A program made the translations under genes and the position numbers. Shown here in pieces: positions 1 through 10,159 of a DNA stretch of 64,000 nt. Numbering within the stretch: position 1 is the stretch's first letter; the number at the start of each line of letters is the position of its first letter. Location of the stretch: contig CM019825.1 of assembly GCA_009763385.1 (NCBI GenBank), positions 117,981,131 to 118,045,130 on the forward strand. Direction: 5' to 3'. Below the pieces are notes generated by a model, which saw only the letters and a program-made list of their open reading frames with translations, was not told where the DNA came from and searched no databases. Source of the DNA: Coix lacryma-jobi var. lacryma-jobi. Its lineage: Eukaryota > Streptophyta > Magnoliopsida > Poales > Poaceae.

Positions 1-190
1 TCTCGCCCGAGCCTCCGAGCCAGGCCTCGGACGAAGCAGTCGCTTCCGCCTCGCCCGAGCCCGTTTCACCCGAACCCGCTTCGCTCGAGCCAGGCCTCGG
101 CGAACGCATGTCTTCCGATTCGCCCGAGCCTCCCGTCTCGCCCGAGCCTTGCGAGGAAAGAGCACAGTGCTCTTTTTCCTTTTTGGGGAG
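1..190. repeat. GC-rich TCGCCCGAGCC-type tandem repeat
   Basis: Degenerate copies of TCGCCCGAGCC and GAGCCAGGCCTCGG run from the window edge to about 150 and then give way abruptly to AT-rich sequence. Runs of this kind are common in gypsy LTRs and untranslated regions of grasses. It is cut by the window edge, so its parent element cannot be named. Confidence 0.55.
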
Positions 191-2345
191 TTGTGAATAG
201 TGTTCTGTTTTCTCTTTTTTTTTGTGTGAATTAATCTGTTGTTCCTTAAATCCTGATAAAATTATGGTATGCTCCTTGCACTGTGTAGTATTTTATAAAA
301 ATATGAAACTTGACTTTTCTGCAAGAATTTAAAAATGTAAAATCCCTCTTTTAATTAATAAATGGATAGTTTTGGATTTTTAGAAAATTATTTATAACTC
401 CAAAAATCATGAGATAAATTTTTGTGAGCTTCCTATGCCATGTTTAGTCTCTGGTGAAATTTTGAAGTCTTTTGGGACAAGTTGATTTTTGAGCATTTAT
501 TTTTAATTGTTAAATAGTGCCTTTTGTTAATTAATGTCTGGAATTATTTGAGCACCTTAATGACCTCCAAAAATTATGAAATTTGTTTTGCCATCTATCT
601 ACACCATAATGAACTTATGTGATTAATTTGGTAATTTTTGGAGCAACTTCATAAAATGACCTTTTTAAATAATTAAGGAAAATAGAAAAAGTAATTTAGG
701 GTTCATGTTGTATGCCCTGTTTTGCATTGTTCATGATAGCATACTCATGTGCATGCATCATTGCATTCGTATAGTCACCGAAGAAGGAGTCAAGATCGAG
801 GCAGCCGCCGACGAACCTGTCCCCGAGGCTACCCCGAGTTCCGACAACTGCTCCGCCGCCTTCGAGCCTGCCCTCTTTGCTCTTCAAGGCAAGCCCCGGT
901 GCATTTAACCCTTTCCTTGAATTTATAAAATGATTTTCCTTAAATGCTTTTGAGTTAAATTATTGCATTAGGTTTATAGGAGTTGTGTGTTATCCTAATT
1001 GATGCACTATCCACCTTGACCACTGATAAACCCGATACCTGCTTTTCAAAAGTATTTGAAAAATGCTTAGCAATGCTTATTGAATTAGACTTTGCAATAA
1101 AATGCCAATTTCAAAAGGGTGATCACTTAAGGAATGTTTATGGGAATTTGGTCTTACTCCCCGGCTGTTGGCTAGGTATCTGATCCGTACCTAGTCAATA
1201 GCGAGGAGAGGTTGTCCGAGCGTACGGTGCCGTCATGTTGTAGTCCGGGACTCAAAAGTTGACACCGACCGGGACAGGGTTGAAAAACTGACAGGACTAT
1301 TACGCTTGGGTGAGATATGACCAAGGTATAGTTCTGGCTGGAAAATTAGGGACCATCCGTATGGGGGCCTGCTGGTCAAGACTTGTAACTATTCACATAC
1401 TTCGAAAAGCTCTGGCTCCGAGAAATCCTTGATTGGGACCGACAACCGCGCACTGGGAGTGGAGAGATGGCAGAAGTAGCATGTACCCACGTGGTCGTCG
1501 TACCTGGAAAGGAGTGGTGTACTGTACTTCCGGGTGGCGTAGGACCGGGTCCAATCTTGGAGGAATCGTGGTAGACGAGTTGGCATATGCAAGCTTGGGT
1601 GCTACATATGCAGTGTGGATAGGGATCCTCAGCTGAGTATTATTTATCCGGATTAACGTTGCTCCTCGGTTATGGAGACTTGGTCCACTGACTGTCAACG
1701 GAGAGTGGTTCTCAACTAGGAATGTTTTGAAATGTAAAATGAATCATGAATGATGAAGAATTGAGGAATACTGAATCTTTCAAAATAAAATAAGGTTTAC
1801 AAAAAAATGCTTTTCTGCAAAATACTTGATCTTGCTTAAGCCTTACCTTGACTACCCTAAGCCTCTCATTCCTGAGTCTTCTCCCTTTTTCTTTAGTCGG
1901 GTAAGTCTTGTTGAGTACCCCAGTACTCAGGGTTTGTTACCCATGCTGCAGGTATGACAGAGTCCCCGATGTGTCTTGCACCTTGCTGCGTGACCATCGT
2001 CCAGGAAGAGGCCGATGAGGCCGAAGAATAGTTGTACACCCTCGGGCTGGGTGATTATAAGTATCTTTGCTGTTCTCCACTATGTTGCCTATGTTTATTT
2101 CTATTATCAGAACTTGGTTTGTAATAACTGCACCTTAATTTCTATTTGGAACCCCGTTTTGTAAAAGTAATGTTATTTAAGACTTCCGCTCTTTTATTCT
2201 GATGTTATTTGTAAAAGTATGCAATGCTGTAACCGAATTGTGAGATGATCCTGCGGACATTGGGCACTGATGTAGCCCGGTGGCGAACAGGTCTTAATCA
2301 CATGGAACATGGGTTCTGCTGTCAGAGGTTGACAGGGACACGTGG
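191..2345 (+). mobile_element. Probable LTR-retrotransposon (gypsy-type LTR) sequence, no gene
   Basis: There is no convincing gene here; the short ORFs have no recognisable domain. The texture (AT-rich stretch, then a GC-rich patch near 780-900, then a long mixed region ending near 2240-2340) resembles the long LTRs of grass gypsy elements. I cannot see TG...CA ends or a target duplication, so both the boundaries and the plus orientation are guesses. Near 2340 it meets the truncated gag of element K. Confidence 0.35.
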
Positions 2346-2349
2346 GCCA

Positions 2350-4310
2350 TGGGATTAGGGTCGTTCCGTCACAGTAGCGGTCATCACGGCGGCGGTAGTC
2401 CATCCTCTAACGAGAGGACTCAGGGCGGTCGTAGAGGTGGTCCCGGTCGTCGCGGCGATCACGGTTGCAGGAGCGGTGGTCGCGTCCTCCATTGCGTCGG
2501 TCATTGCGACATCCATCATCGTGGGCTGCTCCGGGGAGCGTGAACGACGGCGTGGGTGCTCGTGATGGTGATGGGCATCGTCGGCGTAGGAGTTGGCAAT
2601 CGTCATCAGCTCGGTGACCGTGGCCACCTTCTTGCGGATGATCTTATCGTGAAGCTCCCTATGGCGGAGGCCGTTGGAGAAGATGGAGATGGCCTCAGCA
2701 TCGTCGATCTCCGGTACCGTCAGCCGTTTGTTGGAGAAGCGGTGGATGTAGCTGCGGAGGCTCTCGTCGCGGTCCTGGTCGATGCCTTGGAGATCGTAGC
2801 GTGTCCCTGGCTAGTCGCAGGTAGCGCTGTACATCTTGATGAAGACCGCCTTCGGCTTCTCCCAGTTGTCGATGGAGCTTTCGGCGAGCTTATGGAGCCA
2901 GTTGTTCGCCGAGGAGAATAGCATGACCGAGAGGTACTTGGCCATCACATCAGATCCTCCCCTGACGACTTGGATGGCGATTTCATACATGGTCAGTTAC
3001 TGCTCGGGATCGACTTTTCCATCATACTTCTCCATGGTGTTGTCCTTGAAGCCCTGGGGCCACTCGACGGCTTAGAATCGTGCGGTGAAGGGGAGAGGCC
3101 CCATCGAAGCATCGGGAGCTGGAGCTCGGTGGGCGCCGTAGGCCCCTTGGGTGACCTCCTGGTCATGATGGGGCGGTGATGGCAGCCGCATGTGGGAGCG
3201 GCGAGGGCTTGGTGGTCGATTTGTCCTGTTGTGCGAAGAGCCGGAGGGAGAAAGTCTACGCCCTTTTTCGTTGCACTGCACAGCGGCGGCCTTGACATGG
3301 GCGACAATTCTTTCGAGATCCGGGGTGACGGGAAACCTGGAGAGCTCGTTGGCGACAACAGCCAGGTGGCACTTGGAGTCGCGTAGACCTGGTGGTTGCC
3401 GACCATGTCGAAGTCCTCCTAGAGATTGCGGCCACCAAGGTGCTCCCGATCGCGGTGCTCCTAGTCACGGCGCTCCTCATCGCGACGGCGCTGGCGCTCG
3501 ATGTTGAGCTGCTCCCGTTCGACGCGCTGGGCATCCGTCTCTTTCGCTTGTGGAGCATTGTAGGCAAAGACGTTGAAGATGACACCCCCGCAGTATGGAG
3601 GAAAGTCGGTGCCGGACTCCGTGGAGATGATGGTGGTCGTCTGCGTGGAGATGGACTTGGTAGAGGAAGTGGACCCAGACGCGGAGGTCACCAAGACGGT
3701 GTCGTCAAAAATCTCACGGAGGGTCACCATGCCGACGGCTGGAGCTGGAGATGCCTGGACGGACAGGCAACTGGTCGGAGAGACCTGGTCAGAGCCTAGG
3801 AGCCCAGCCTGATCAGGAGTCTCCGTAGTGCCTGGCGCTTGAAGGTGGATGTCACGCTGCGCAGCCCGTAGGGCACGGATATCGTTGATGAAGCATGGCT
3901 GGCGAGCCGTGGAGCGGGGCGAGGTGCCGGATGTAGATCTGATCTGGGGCAGCGGGCGGGACGAGCGCTGGAGACTCTCGACGGCGTACGGTGGTGGTGC
4001 TGGCGGTGAGGACTACCGGAAAGCTGCAAGCGAGCCACCTCGACGACGTCTAGTCGGCGATTCTTCGGTTGGCCCGGTCGATGGCCTCGACCAGGTCGTC
4101 ACAGCAGACTGATCTTGGCGCGCGGGGCGCTGGCGTGATGGCACAATGGGTGGACGGCGAGGCGTCTGGCGCAGGAAGTTGCGCAGATCCCACGATCTCC
4201 GGAGCGAGGACGGCGCCACCGACAGTCCAGATCATAGATCTGATCTGGAAAGTGGTGCCGGGCTCGGGGATGATCATGGAACTAGGGAAAGTGATCGCTT
4301 GGCAGACCAT
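2350..4310 (-). pseudogene. Broken gag of Ty3/gypsy element K
   Basis: A gypsy gag on the minus strand, beginning at the ATG at 4310, just inside the 5' LTR and primer-binding site of K. Recognisable pieces lie in several frames: an N-terminal segment with the residues MVCQAITFPSSM, a central Retrotrans_gag-like stretch around 2830-3070 (KYLSVMLFSSANNWLHKL), and a C-terminal stretch near 2570-2627 reading MATVTELMTIANSYAD, a sequence typical of grass gypsy gag before the zinc knuckle. Frameshifts and stops separate the pieces, so no product is expected. The gene ends abruptly near 2350 and the pol region is missing. Gag would form the virus-like particle shell. Confidence 0.7.
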
Positions 4311-4327
4311 GGTGTCGTAGCACACAC

Positions 4328-4345
4328 CCCTACCTGGCGCGCCAA
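4328..4345 (-). other. Primer-binding site of element K
   Basis: Read on the minus strand, the sequence TGGCGCGCCAGGTAGGGG follows the LTR end within two bases. This is where a tRNA 3' end would prime minus-strand cDNA synthesis, and similar sites follow the 5' LTR of many grass gypsy elements. I do not assign the tRNA. Confidence 0.65.
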
Positions 4346-4346
4346 G

Positions 4347-4845
4347 TGTCAACGAAAGATGGTCGGCAGTCGACCAAGGGATATGTCCAAGATAGTAGAT
4401 TAGATTGAGGGGGCGTGCGAGATGGCTACTTAAGCGTGAACACAGGGACGAGACTCAGCGATTTAGACAGGTTTAGGCTGGATAGTCGCCGTAATACCCT
4501 ACATCATGTGTTTTGGTGGCTGGATTGTTTTATGAGATTGGATGATCTGAGATGATTCAAGGGGTCCCTGCTCGCCTTATATGGTCGGGGAGCAGGGTTA
4601 CAGTTCCCGAGTCCTAGCAGATTACAATCAGTACCTTTAGGCAAGAAATCTTGATCTATCTCTAGGATCTTCCTTGGCAGGCAATGCTTCATGAGAGTCT
4701 CTAGCGGCCACGACAGGCTGGTCGCGCACCGTAGGGCCTTTGAGTTGGGCTGTCCTTGACGAAGGGCCCAATTGTGTCCATGGGAGTATACGAAGGTAAT
4801 ATCCCCACAGTCGCCCACTCACGCCAACACGTGAGCATGTTGACA
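4347..4845 (-). mobile_element. 5' LTR of Ty3/gypsy element K
   Basis: A 499-bp LTR bounded by the inverted ends TGTCAAC and GTTGACA, followed on the minus strand by the primer-binding site and gag. A TATA-like run (CTTATATGG, plus strand) is near 4574. The right-hand target-site candidate is ATCAC at 4846-4850; its partner is lost because the left part of K is truncated near 2350. Confidence 0.75.
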
Positions 4846-5242
4846 ATCACTTATTATAAGGTCAAACTACAAGGGCACATATCAACCTTGTGTTCGCAGC
4901 GTGAATTGTAGGAGTTCCAACAGATCTTAAGGGAACTTGATGAATTTTATGTTAGCTTTTGATCCACATATATACTAATTAGGGGTTGGCTCTAATACTT
5001 GCATCCTAAGAGCTTCTGGACTCCACACCCATCTTGAAACATTGGTCTTCGAGCTTTAGGCCAAGGCTCGACATATTTATTGAATGTGCATTATGTTTTC
5101 ATTTACATGTTAAATAGAAGAATAAATATTGAAAATGGTGTGCTTCATCTGTCTTTTCCATTTGGTTAAATGTTAGTAGTCTATTTGGATTTTAGCACAT
5201 GTTGATGCTAGCTGTTGATATGTTAAAGTACATGTGTTATTA
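4846..5242. other. Intergenic, nothing recognised
   Basis: AT-rich flank between LTR K and a MITE. No ORF, RNA gene or repeat was recognised. Confidence 0.5.
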
Positions 5243-5245
5243 TAA

Positions 5246-5698
5246 GAGCATCTCTAGGAGTTATGTAAAACAACTCTCTATTTTTGATGTTTTAGTAATA
5301 AAAAGAAAAGTGCCCTCCAACGCATTGGTAAAAGAGCTCCTAAAATTAAAAAAGTTATCAAATATCCTCTTCATCTAGTAAGTTTCCATGGTCTAGAGAA
5401 ACTCTGCATCTGCTTCCCATCCATCATTTTTTTTCTCAAGAGATCAGAGTAAATTGGACCCATGAGTAAATTAAGAAAATAAAGGATTTTTGAATGAGAA
5501 AACAGTAAGAGACCAGAAAAACTATTAAAAAAGGTTTGATTGGTTAGAAATAGTTTAGGGTTCCCAATACAAAATTGTTTAGAAAGCTATTATAAGAAAC
5601 TTTTGGAGAAGGACAAATTTAGGCTTGCTATTTTTTTGTTAACTTGCTAGATCTATTATTTAGCGTGTAAGCTACACCAAACTCATATGAAGATGCTC
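5246..5698. mobile_element. Tourist-like MITE (PIF/Harbinger type)
   Basis: A 453-bp non-coding element with terminal inverted repeats GAGCATCT and AGATGCTC, flanked on both sides by TAA (5243-5245 and 5699-5701). A 3-bp TAA/TTA duplication is the signature of PIF/Harbinger-derived Tourist MITEs. There is no coding capacity; it would depend on a transposase elsewhere. Confidence 0.75.
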
Positions 5699-5816
5699 TA
5701 AAAAGTTGTTTTCTTAAAAGATATTGGTGTATGTCGGTTAATTATTATTATTTAATTATATATGTCATATTTGTATGGCTATTTTTTTCTAAGATGTCTA
5801 CAAACAAGCAGGACAT

Positions 5817-6125
5817 GAAAAAAAACTCGACCCACGGGGTAAGACAGCCCCCGGGCATTATGCTTAAGAAGAAGACCTTCTCACGCAGGTCGAGAAAAAC
5901 CCCCGAACCCCTGCCCCACCCATACACAGCGGCACCGCAGCTCCCGTGAGACTGGGCTGGCCTTAGACCTGTGCTTTGGCATGGGGCAGACGAGGGGATT
6001 TTTTTTTCAACGCGCAGATGAACTGCACCTCCTCTGGCCAACAAATCCGCCCCTACGGAGATTCGAACTCTGGCCGGCAGGGTGCAAGGAGAATAGCTAG
6101 ACCAACCGATCTAGCGTTCACTTGC
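5817..6125 (-). mobile_element. tRNA-derived SINE with 13-bp target-site duplications
   Basis: On the minus strand the element begins at 6125 with a tRNA-like head. A box A-like TAGATCGGTTGG lies near 6100 and a box B-like AGTTCGAATCT near 6060; these would be the internal RNA polymerase III promoter. A tRNA-unrelated body follows and ends in a short T run after GGGTCGAG near 5825. The direct repeat ACAAGCAGGACAT flanks it exactly at 5804-5816 and 6126-6138, as expected of target-primed reverse transcription by a LINE machinery. The T-run tail rather than poly(A) is typical of Poaceae SINEs. Confidence 0.85.
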
Positions 6126-6186
6126 ACAAGCAGGACATAAGAAAAAAATGATCCTAAATTTCCCGAGTGATTGCTATATAGCATGT

Positions 6187-6366
6187 ACTTCCTACTGTCC
6201 AAATTATAAGTCATTTTTTGTAGTCAAAATATCTAAAGTTTAACCAAAATTATAGGGAAGATTACAAAGATTTATAACATCAAATATATATACTATTGAT
6301 GAATACTCATTTTATATCATAAATATTATTATTTTATTAAATAAATTTAGTCAAACTTGACATACT
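6187..6366. mobile_element. Degenerate Stowaway-like MITE remnant
   Basis: It starts with ACTTCCTACTGTCCAAATTA, a decayed version of the CTCCCTCCGTCCCAAATTAT start of grass Stowaway elements, followed by the AT-rich body normal for the group. No matching right end was found, so it is a fragment. Confidence 0.4.
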
Positions 6367-6658
6367 GGACTCTTTAGAGCAAGAATATGTGATTTTCCAT
6401 GTGCTTTGTGCCCAAAGCACAGCGGACAAGAAGTCGTTACCGTTATCAAGGAGCCGTTACACAGTGTAGCTTTCCTAGTGTACATATGGTCTCCCTGGTG
6501 AATGGGGCATACGCATGGAAAACACCACTTTCCCCTATATGGGTATGGAGTAAACGCTCGGAGTATCATGCAATTTCCTGATTAAATACCTCCGACAAAG
6601 TAATAGTTCTGACCGGCAGTGTTACGGTCACTAGGGAAACTCCACTAATCTGCTGGTA

Positions 6659-6872
6659 CTCCCTCCATCTCATACCACAAGTTTAACTCGACTTATAGCA
6701 AATGTATACATAATTTGTATCTTCAAATAATTTTGTTAAAAAAATAGATTTAAAGACCTTTCTAATTAATGATATTAATTATGTATGGTAAATATTAATA
6801 TTTTTTAATATATATTTAGTCAAACATGTTTCTCGTGAGACAAAAACAACAGTTATTTAGGAACTTAGGAAG
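6659..6872. mobile_element. Degenerate Stowaway MITE
   Basis: The left end is CTCCCTCCATCTC after a TA dinucleotide (6657-6658). The right end has decayed to CTTAGGAAG and is followed by TA (6873-6874), which it shares with the next Stowaway element. It is non-coding. Confidence 0.6.
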
Positions 6873-6874
6873 TA

Positions 6875-7132
6875 CTCCCTCCGTCTAATAAAACATGCAA
6901 TTCTCGCTTATCGAGGAGTCAAACAATTCGAATTTTGACCAAAGTTATATGAAAAAATACTAACATTTTATACAAAAAAAATATACCATTAGATTAGTAA
7001 TAGAATATATTTTCATAATAATTTTATTTACGACATAAATACTAATACCTTTTATTATAACCTTGGTGAAACTTGAATCAATTTGATCGGCACACAGATC
7101 CTATAATTGCTTGTTTTTATGGACGGAGGGAG
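6875..7132. mobile_element. Stowaway MITE with perfect TIRs
   Basis: A 258-bp element with perfect inverted ends CTCCCTCCGTC and GACGGAGGGAG, flanked by TA at 6873-6874 and 7133-7134, the Tc1/mariner-type target duplication. AT-rich and non-coding. It abuts a more decayed Stowaway, so the two sit head to tail on one shared TA. Confidence 0.85.
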
Positions 7133-7134
7133 TA

Positions 7135-7846
7135 GTTATCTATCACGAGACCACGCTGGATATCTCGGGTCGATCTACCTGTTGCAAAATTAAGTAAATA
7201 GAATGAAATTTTGATCAGCAGTGCACATGCATTTTCCCCCTTCTCTCGTCCATGGAGGTCAAACAAACAAAAACAAGACATTGCATTATTATACTTTACC
7301 ATCCATGGACGACGAGAATGCTAGGGATATGATGGAGAAGAAAAAGATTGGAAGGATTCTTGGTTGCTTTGCTTGTCGGACGCCACCACTGACCATGTAC
7401 ATATAGTCAGCTAGATACTACGTGGGGGCTGACGTTAGGAGAGAGTCAGACAGATCCCCAGGAGACTGGGTCGGATCCTTCATCCTTATATGCACTGTGC
7501 CTCGTGCAATCAAATCAATAATAATGAACATTATGTTATGGTCGCCGTTGCCCATGGATTCCGAAGCCGCATATATTATGTAAACTGGTGCATCAAACCA
7601 ACAAACCCAAGGGCCCAGGTCACAACCATGGAAGCTTCCGAATTACCCCCATAGAAAAAGCAAGGGGCCAGCTTAATTGCACAACAAATGGTCGAAGACC
7701 ACTTTCTCATCCGAGTCCCACATGTGTCATACTCATACATGTAAAAAAAAGGCCATGCACCTCGGCAAATTTGCTTGTGCCACGGCGATTTGTGTTGGTC
7801 TACACCGAGGTGGACTGGATATATACAATGCCTCTCAGATTACTAA
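7135..7846. other. Intergenic, nothing recognised
   Basis: Only short spurious ORFs are present. No RNA gene or repeat boundary was recognised. Confidence 0.5.
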
Positions 7847-8174
7847 GGGTGTCCGCAATGGTGTTCAAATCGCTAGCTATTTGGTCTCTAGAAAGAATGT
7901 TATTGGTTTTCAATGACAACTTACAAATAGCTAGCTAGATGAGACATATAAATAAATACTATTTTGATGAAACAACTTACAAAAGTAGCACTTTTATTGG
8001 CTATCAAGAAGAGAGATCAAATAGCTAGCTATTAGTATCTCTCTCCTCGATAGCCAATAAGAGTGCTACTTTTATATTATTTTTATACGTCATCTCGCTA
8101 GCTATTTGTAAAGTGTTATTGAGAGCCAATAAAATTTCTTCTAGCTAGCTATTTGACAATCATTGCGGATGGCC
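7847..8174. mobile_element. Long-TIR MITE with an internal hairpin
   Basis: About 35 bp of each end are inverted copies (GGGTGTCCGCAATGGT at the left, ATTGCGGATGGCC at the right), including the CTAGCTATTT motif. The interior holds a second long inverted repeat: AAAGTAGCACTTTTATTGGC near 7981-8001 pairs with the region near 8048-8078. Most of the element could therefore fold back. Flanks are TAA on the left and TTA on the right, compatible with a mutated 3-bp duplication. It has no ORF. Confidence 0.7.
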
Positions 8175-9105
8175 TTACTGGAGTATTAAAATAGTGCTAT
8201 CAGTATTGGTCAAATGGCTACCACGCTCTATATCAGTATCACAGTTTTTTATTGTCGGAAGAAGGAGAAAATTGGGTGTAGAAAATCACTTGAAAAGTTA
8301 TTTCCCTTTGTTCGAGCAAAGGTTAGAGGCTTTATTTTTAGTCTTACAGATCTCTTTTACTTTCTTACCTTTTTCTTTTGTGATGTAAACTACTGGTTCT
8401 TTCTTGTACTATTATACTGCAGGAGGGGTTAACTCTCATGTTTCTTTAAAAACTTATCATATTCTATATATTTAAGCTTATTGGTCTAACTTTATCAATT
8501 ATGATATAATATTTTTCTCTCATAATAAAACAGCATCACGATCGGTTTATTAGCCGTAAAAATCATTAGCCGAACAGCACGAGTGAGCTAAATCCATAGG
8601 GAGCTCAGCTCAAGAAAGAGAGCAAACAGTAAGTATCTCAACTGGTTGGTTTCTCGTACTCGGACGTATCTTCTACCCCTGGCATGATGATTTTGTTAAT
8701 TAAATGTAATCTAAAGATTAATTATAAAGGTAAAGTAGGTAAAGTGCACGTGTATGTTTGTGCTTATAAAGGTGAGTACTCCGTATATGTTAGCGTTTAG
8801 TTAGTTTTGCTGGGTTTTGAGAAAATTGACACAAGAAAACTGAAGCAACAGAGACCGGTGGTGGGCCCGGTACAGATTAAATACAAGCGAATATATCCAA
8901 TATCCAAGATATATCAAGATGAGCACAAGTCGTCGTCGATCTCGCAATTGGCGAGCGAGGACAGGGCAGGAGGGCTCTGCAATCTGCATGCTTCTCTTCT
9001 GAATTCTGATGACAGCTGAACGCCTGAACTCGATCCACAATTAAGTGCTAAGCCTCGTTTCGCTTGCACCTTTGCAGTGCAGGACCGCCATTCATTCACT
9101 ATGGA
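8175..9105. other. Downstream flank of the ERF gene
   Basis: No gene is supported. The ORFs near 8194-8432 are hydrophobic low-complexity translations without a domain. The stretch next to 9105 should contain the ERF 3' untranslated region, since the gene reads leftwards, but I cannot place its polyadenylation site with confidence. Confidence 0.4.
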
Positions 9106-9891
9106 TTACCAGTGGAACTCGGATGACACCCGGAGGAGCTCGTCTAGGTAATCGGCGCCCAGGTCCTCCAGCTCCACAACGCTGCCGGGGCACGGCGGCG
9201 GCTGCTGCTGCTGCTGTGGTGCGGCGGCCACCACGGCCACCTGCTGCTGCTGCTGCTTCTTGTTCTTGTTCGGGGAGCGCTTGCGTATGGAGTGTCGGCA
9301 CTTGAGCGCCAGGACAGGGGAGCCCGCGGCAGAGGCGGCCGTGGAGAGCGCTAGCGCGCGCAGCGACTCCTGCACGCGCTCCACGGGGAAATTGAGCACG
9401 GCGGCGGCGCCGCGCACGGAGAAGGCGGCCTGGTCGTAGGCCATCGCGGCGGCCTCGGGGCTGTCGAAGGTGCCCAGCCAGACGCGGGCGCCCTTGCGCG
9501 TGGAGTCGCGGATCTCGGCCGCGAACTTGCCCCAGGGACGCTTGCGCACGCCGATGAAGGGCTGCTGCTGCTGCTGCTTCTGCTTCTTGGAACCCTTGCT
9601 GTTATCGCTGGCGCAGTCGCCGTCCTGGTCATGCTGCTGCGGCCGCCGGCTGGCATCCTGCCTGTTGGCCGAGCAGGCGGACGAGGAGGACTCGGAGGAG
9701 GCCGCCTCCATGTCGTCGGAGAAGGAGTCGGCGGACTCGGCGGCCATGTCGAGCATGAGCGCGTTGAGCAGGCGCTGCATGTCGTCCCCGCCGGTGTCCA
9801 ACGCCGCGCCGGTGGCCATGGCGCCGCCGCCGCCGTCGCCGCAGCTATGCATGCTGCCGGTAAACATGTAGGAGGCGTCGTACTGCTCCAT
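9106..9891 (-). CDS. AP2/ERF transcription factor, ERF group IX-like
   Basis: A 261-residue single-exon protein. The AP2/ERF DNA-binding domain spans about residues 112-170: FIGVRKRPWGKFAAEIRD, the arginine-rich strand, VWLGTF, the EAAAMAYDQAAF helix and VLNFPVE. This arrangement, with Ala and Asp at the two diagnostic positions (AAEIRD), is the ERF rather than the DREB type, so it should bind the GCC box AGCCGCC in the nucleus. The C-terminal acidic EDLGADYLDELL (about 242-253) resembles the activation motif of the ERF1/ORA59 group, whose members mediate ethylene and jasmonate defence responses; that role is inferred. Glutamine runs lie at about 106-110, 213-217 and 226-230. The start was chosen because a TATA box lies about 100 bp upstream, although the frame stays open for another 94 codons. 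No introns, as usual in this group. Confidence 0.92.
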   Translation of the reverse strand: MEQYDASYMFTGSMHSCGDGGGGAMATGAALDTGGDDMQRLLNALMLDMAAESADSFSDDMEAASSESSSSACSANRQDASRRPQQHDQDGDCASDNSKGSKKQKQQQQQPFIGVRKRPWGKFAAEIRDSTRKGARVWLGTFDSPEAAAMAYDQAAFSVRGAAAVLNFPVERVQESLRALALSTAASAAGSPVLALKCRHSIRKRSPNKNKKQQQQQVAVVAAAPQQQQQPPPCPGSVVELEDLGADYLDELLRVSSEFHW

Positions 9892-9983
9892 TATACTATG
9901 CCTATGGCCTGGGATGCGTGCTCTGTTGTGCGTGCCTAGGTAGTGACCGAAGCGAATTGGAGGCAAATGCAAGGTCGAATGCG

Positions 9984-10153
9984 GGCGGCTTTTTATAGGA
10001 CACACCATCTGCACCTGTGGCGCAGTGGATTGAACCGTCTGAATTTGACTAGTACTCGTATATGGATGCTCAGGCTGATGTGGACCCCGCCGGATCGACC
10101 GAAAAGGCTGGGCGCTGGGGCGCACGTGACACGCCCGCTCTCTAGCGTGACGT
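9984..10153 (-). promoter_or_regulatory. ERF core promoter: TATA box, GCC box, G-box, TGACGT
   Basis: Read on the minus strand, a TATA box CTATAAAA lies at 9990-9998. It is followed directly by a GCC box AGCCGCC (9984-9990), the known target of ERF proteins. Further upstream are a G-box CACGTG (10123-10128), bound by MYC-type bHLH factors in jasmonate signalling, and TGACGT (10148-10153), a TGA/bZIP-type site. The motifs are seen; their use is inferred. The inferred 5' leader is about 60-70 nt. Confidence 0.65.
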
Positions 10154-10159
10154 AGGGCG

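Noticed and set aside
2349..4112. Plus-strand Gly/Arg-rich ORFs over the K gag.
   Set aside because: They oppose the recognisable gag on the minus strand and match no family.
8194..8432. Small hydrophobic ORFs resembling membrane peptides.
   Set aside because: Low-complexity AT-rich translation, no codon or domain support.
9631..9939. Other-strand ORFs over the ERF gene.
   Set aside because: GC-rich shadow frames of the clear AP2/ERF coding sequence.
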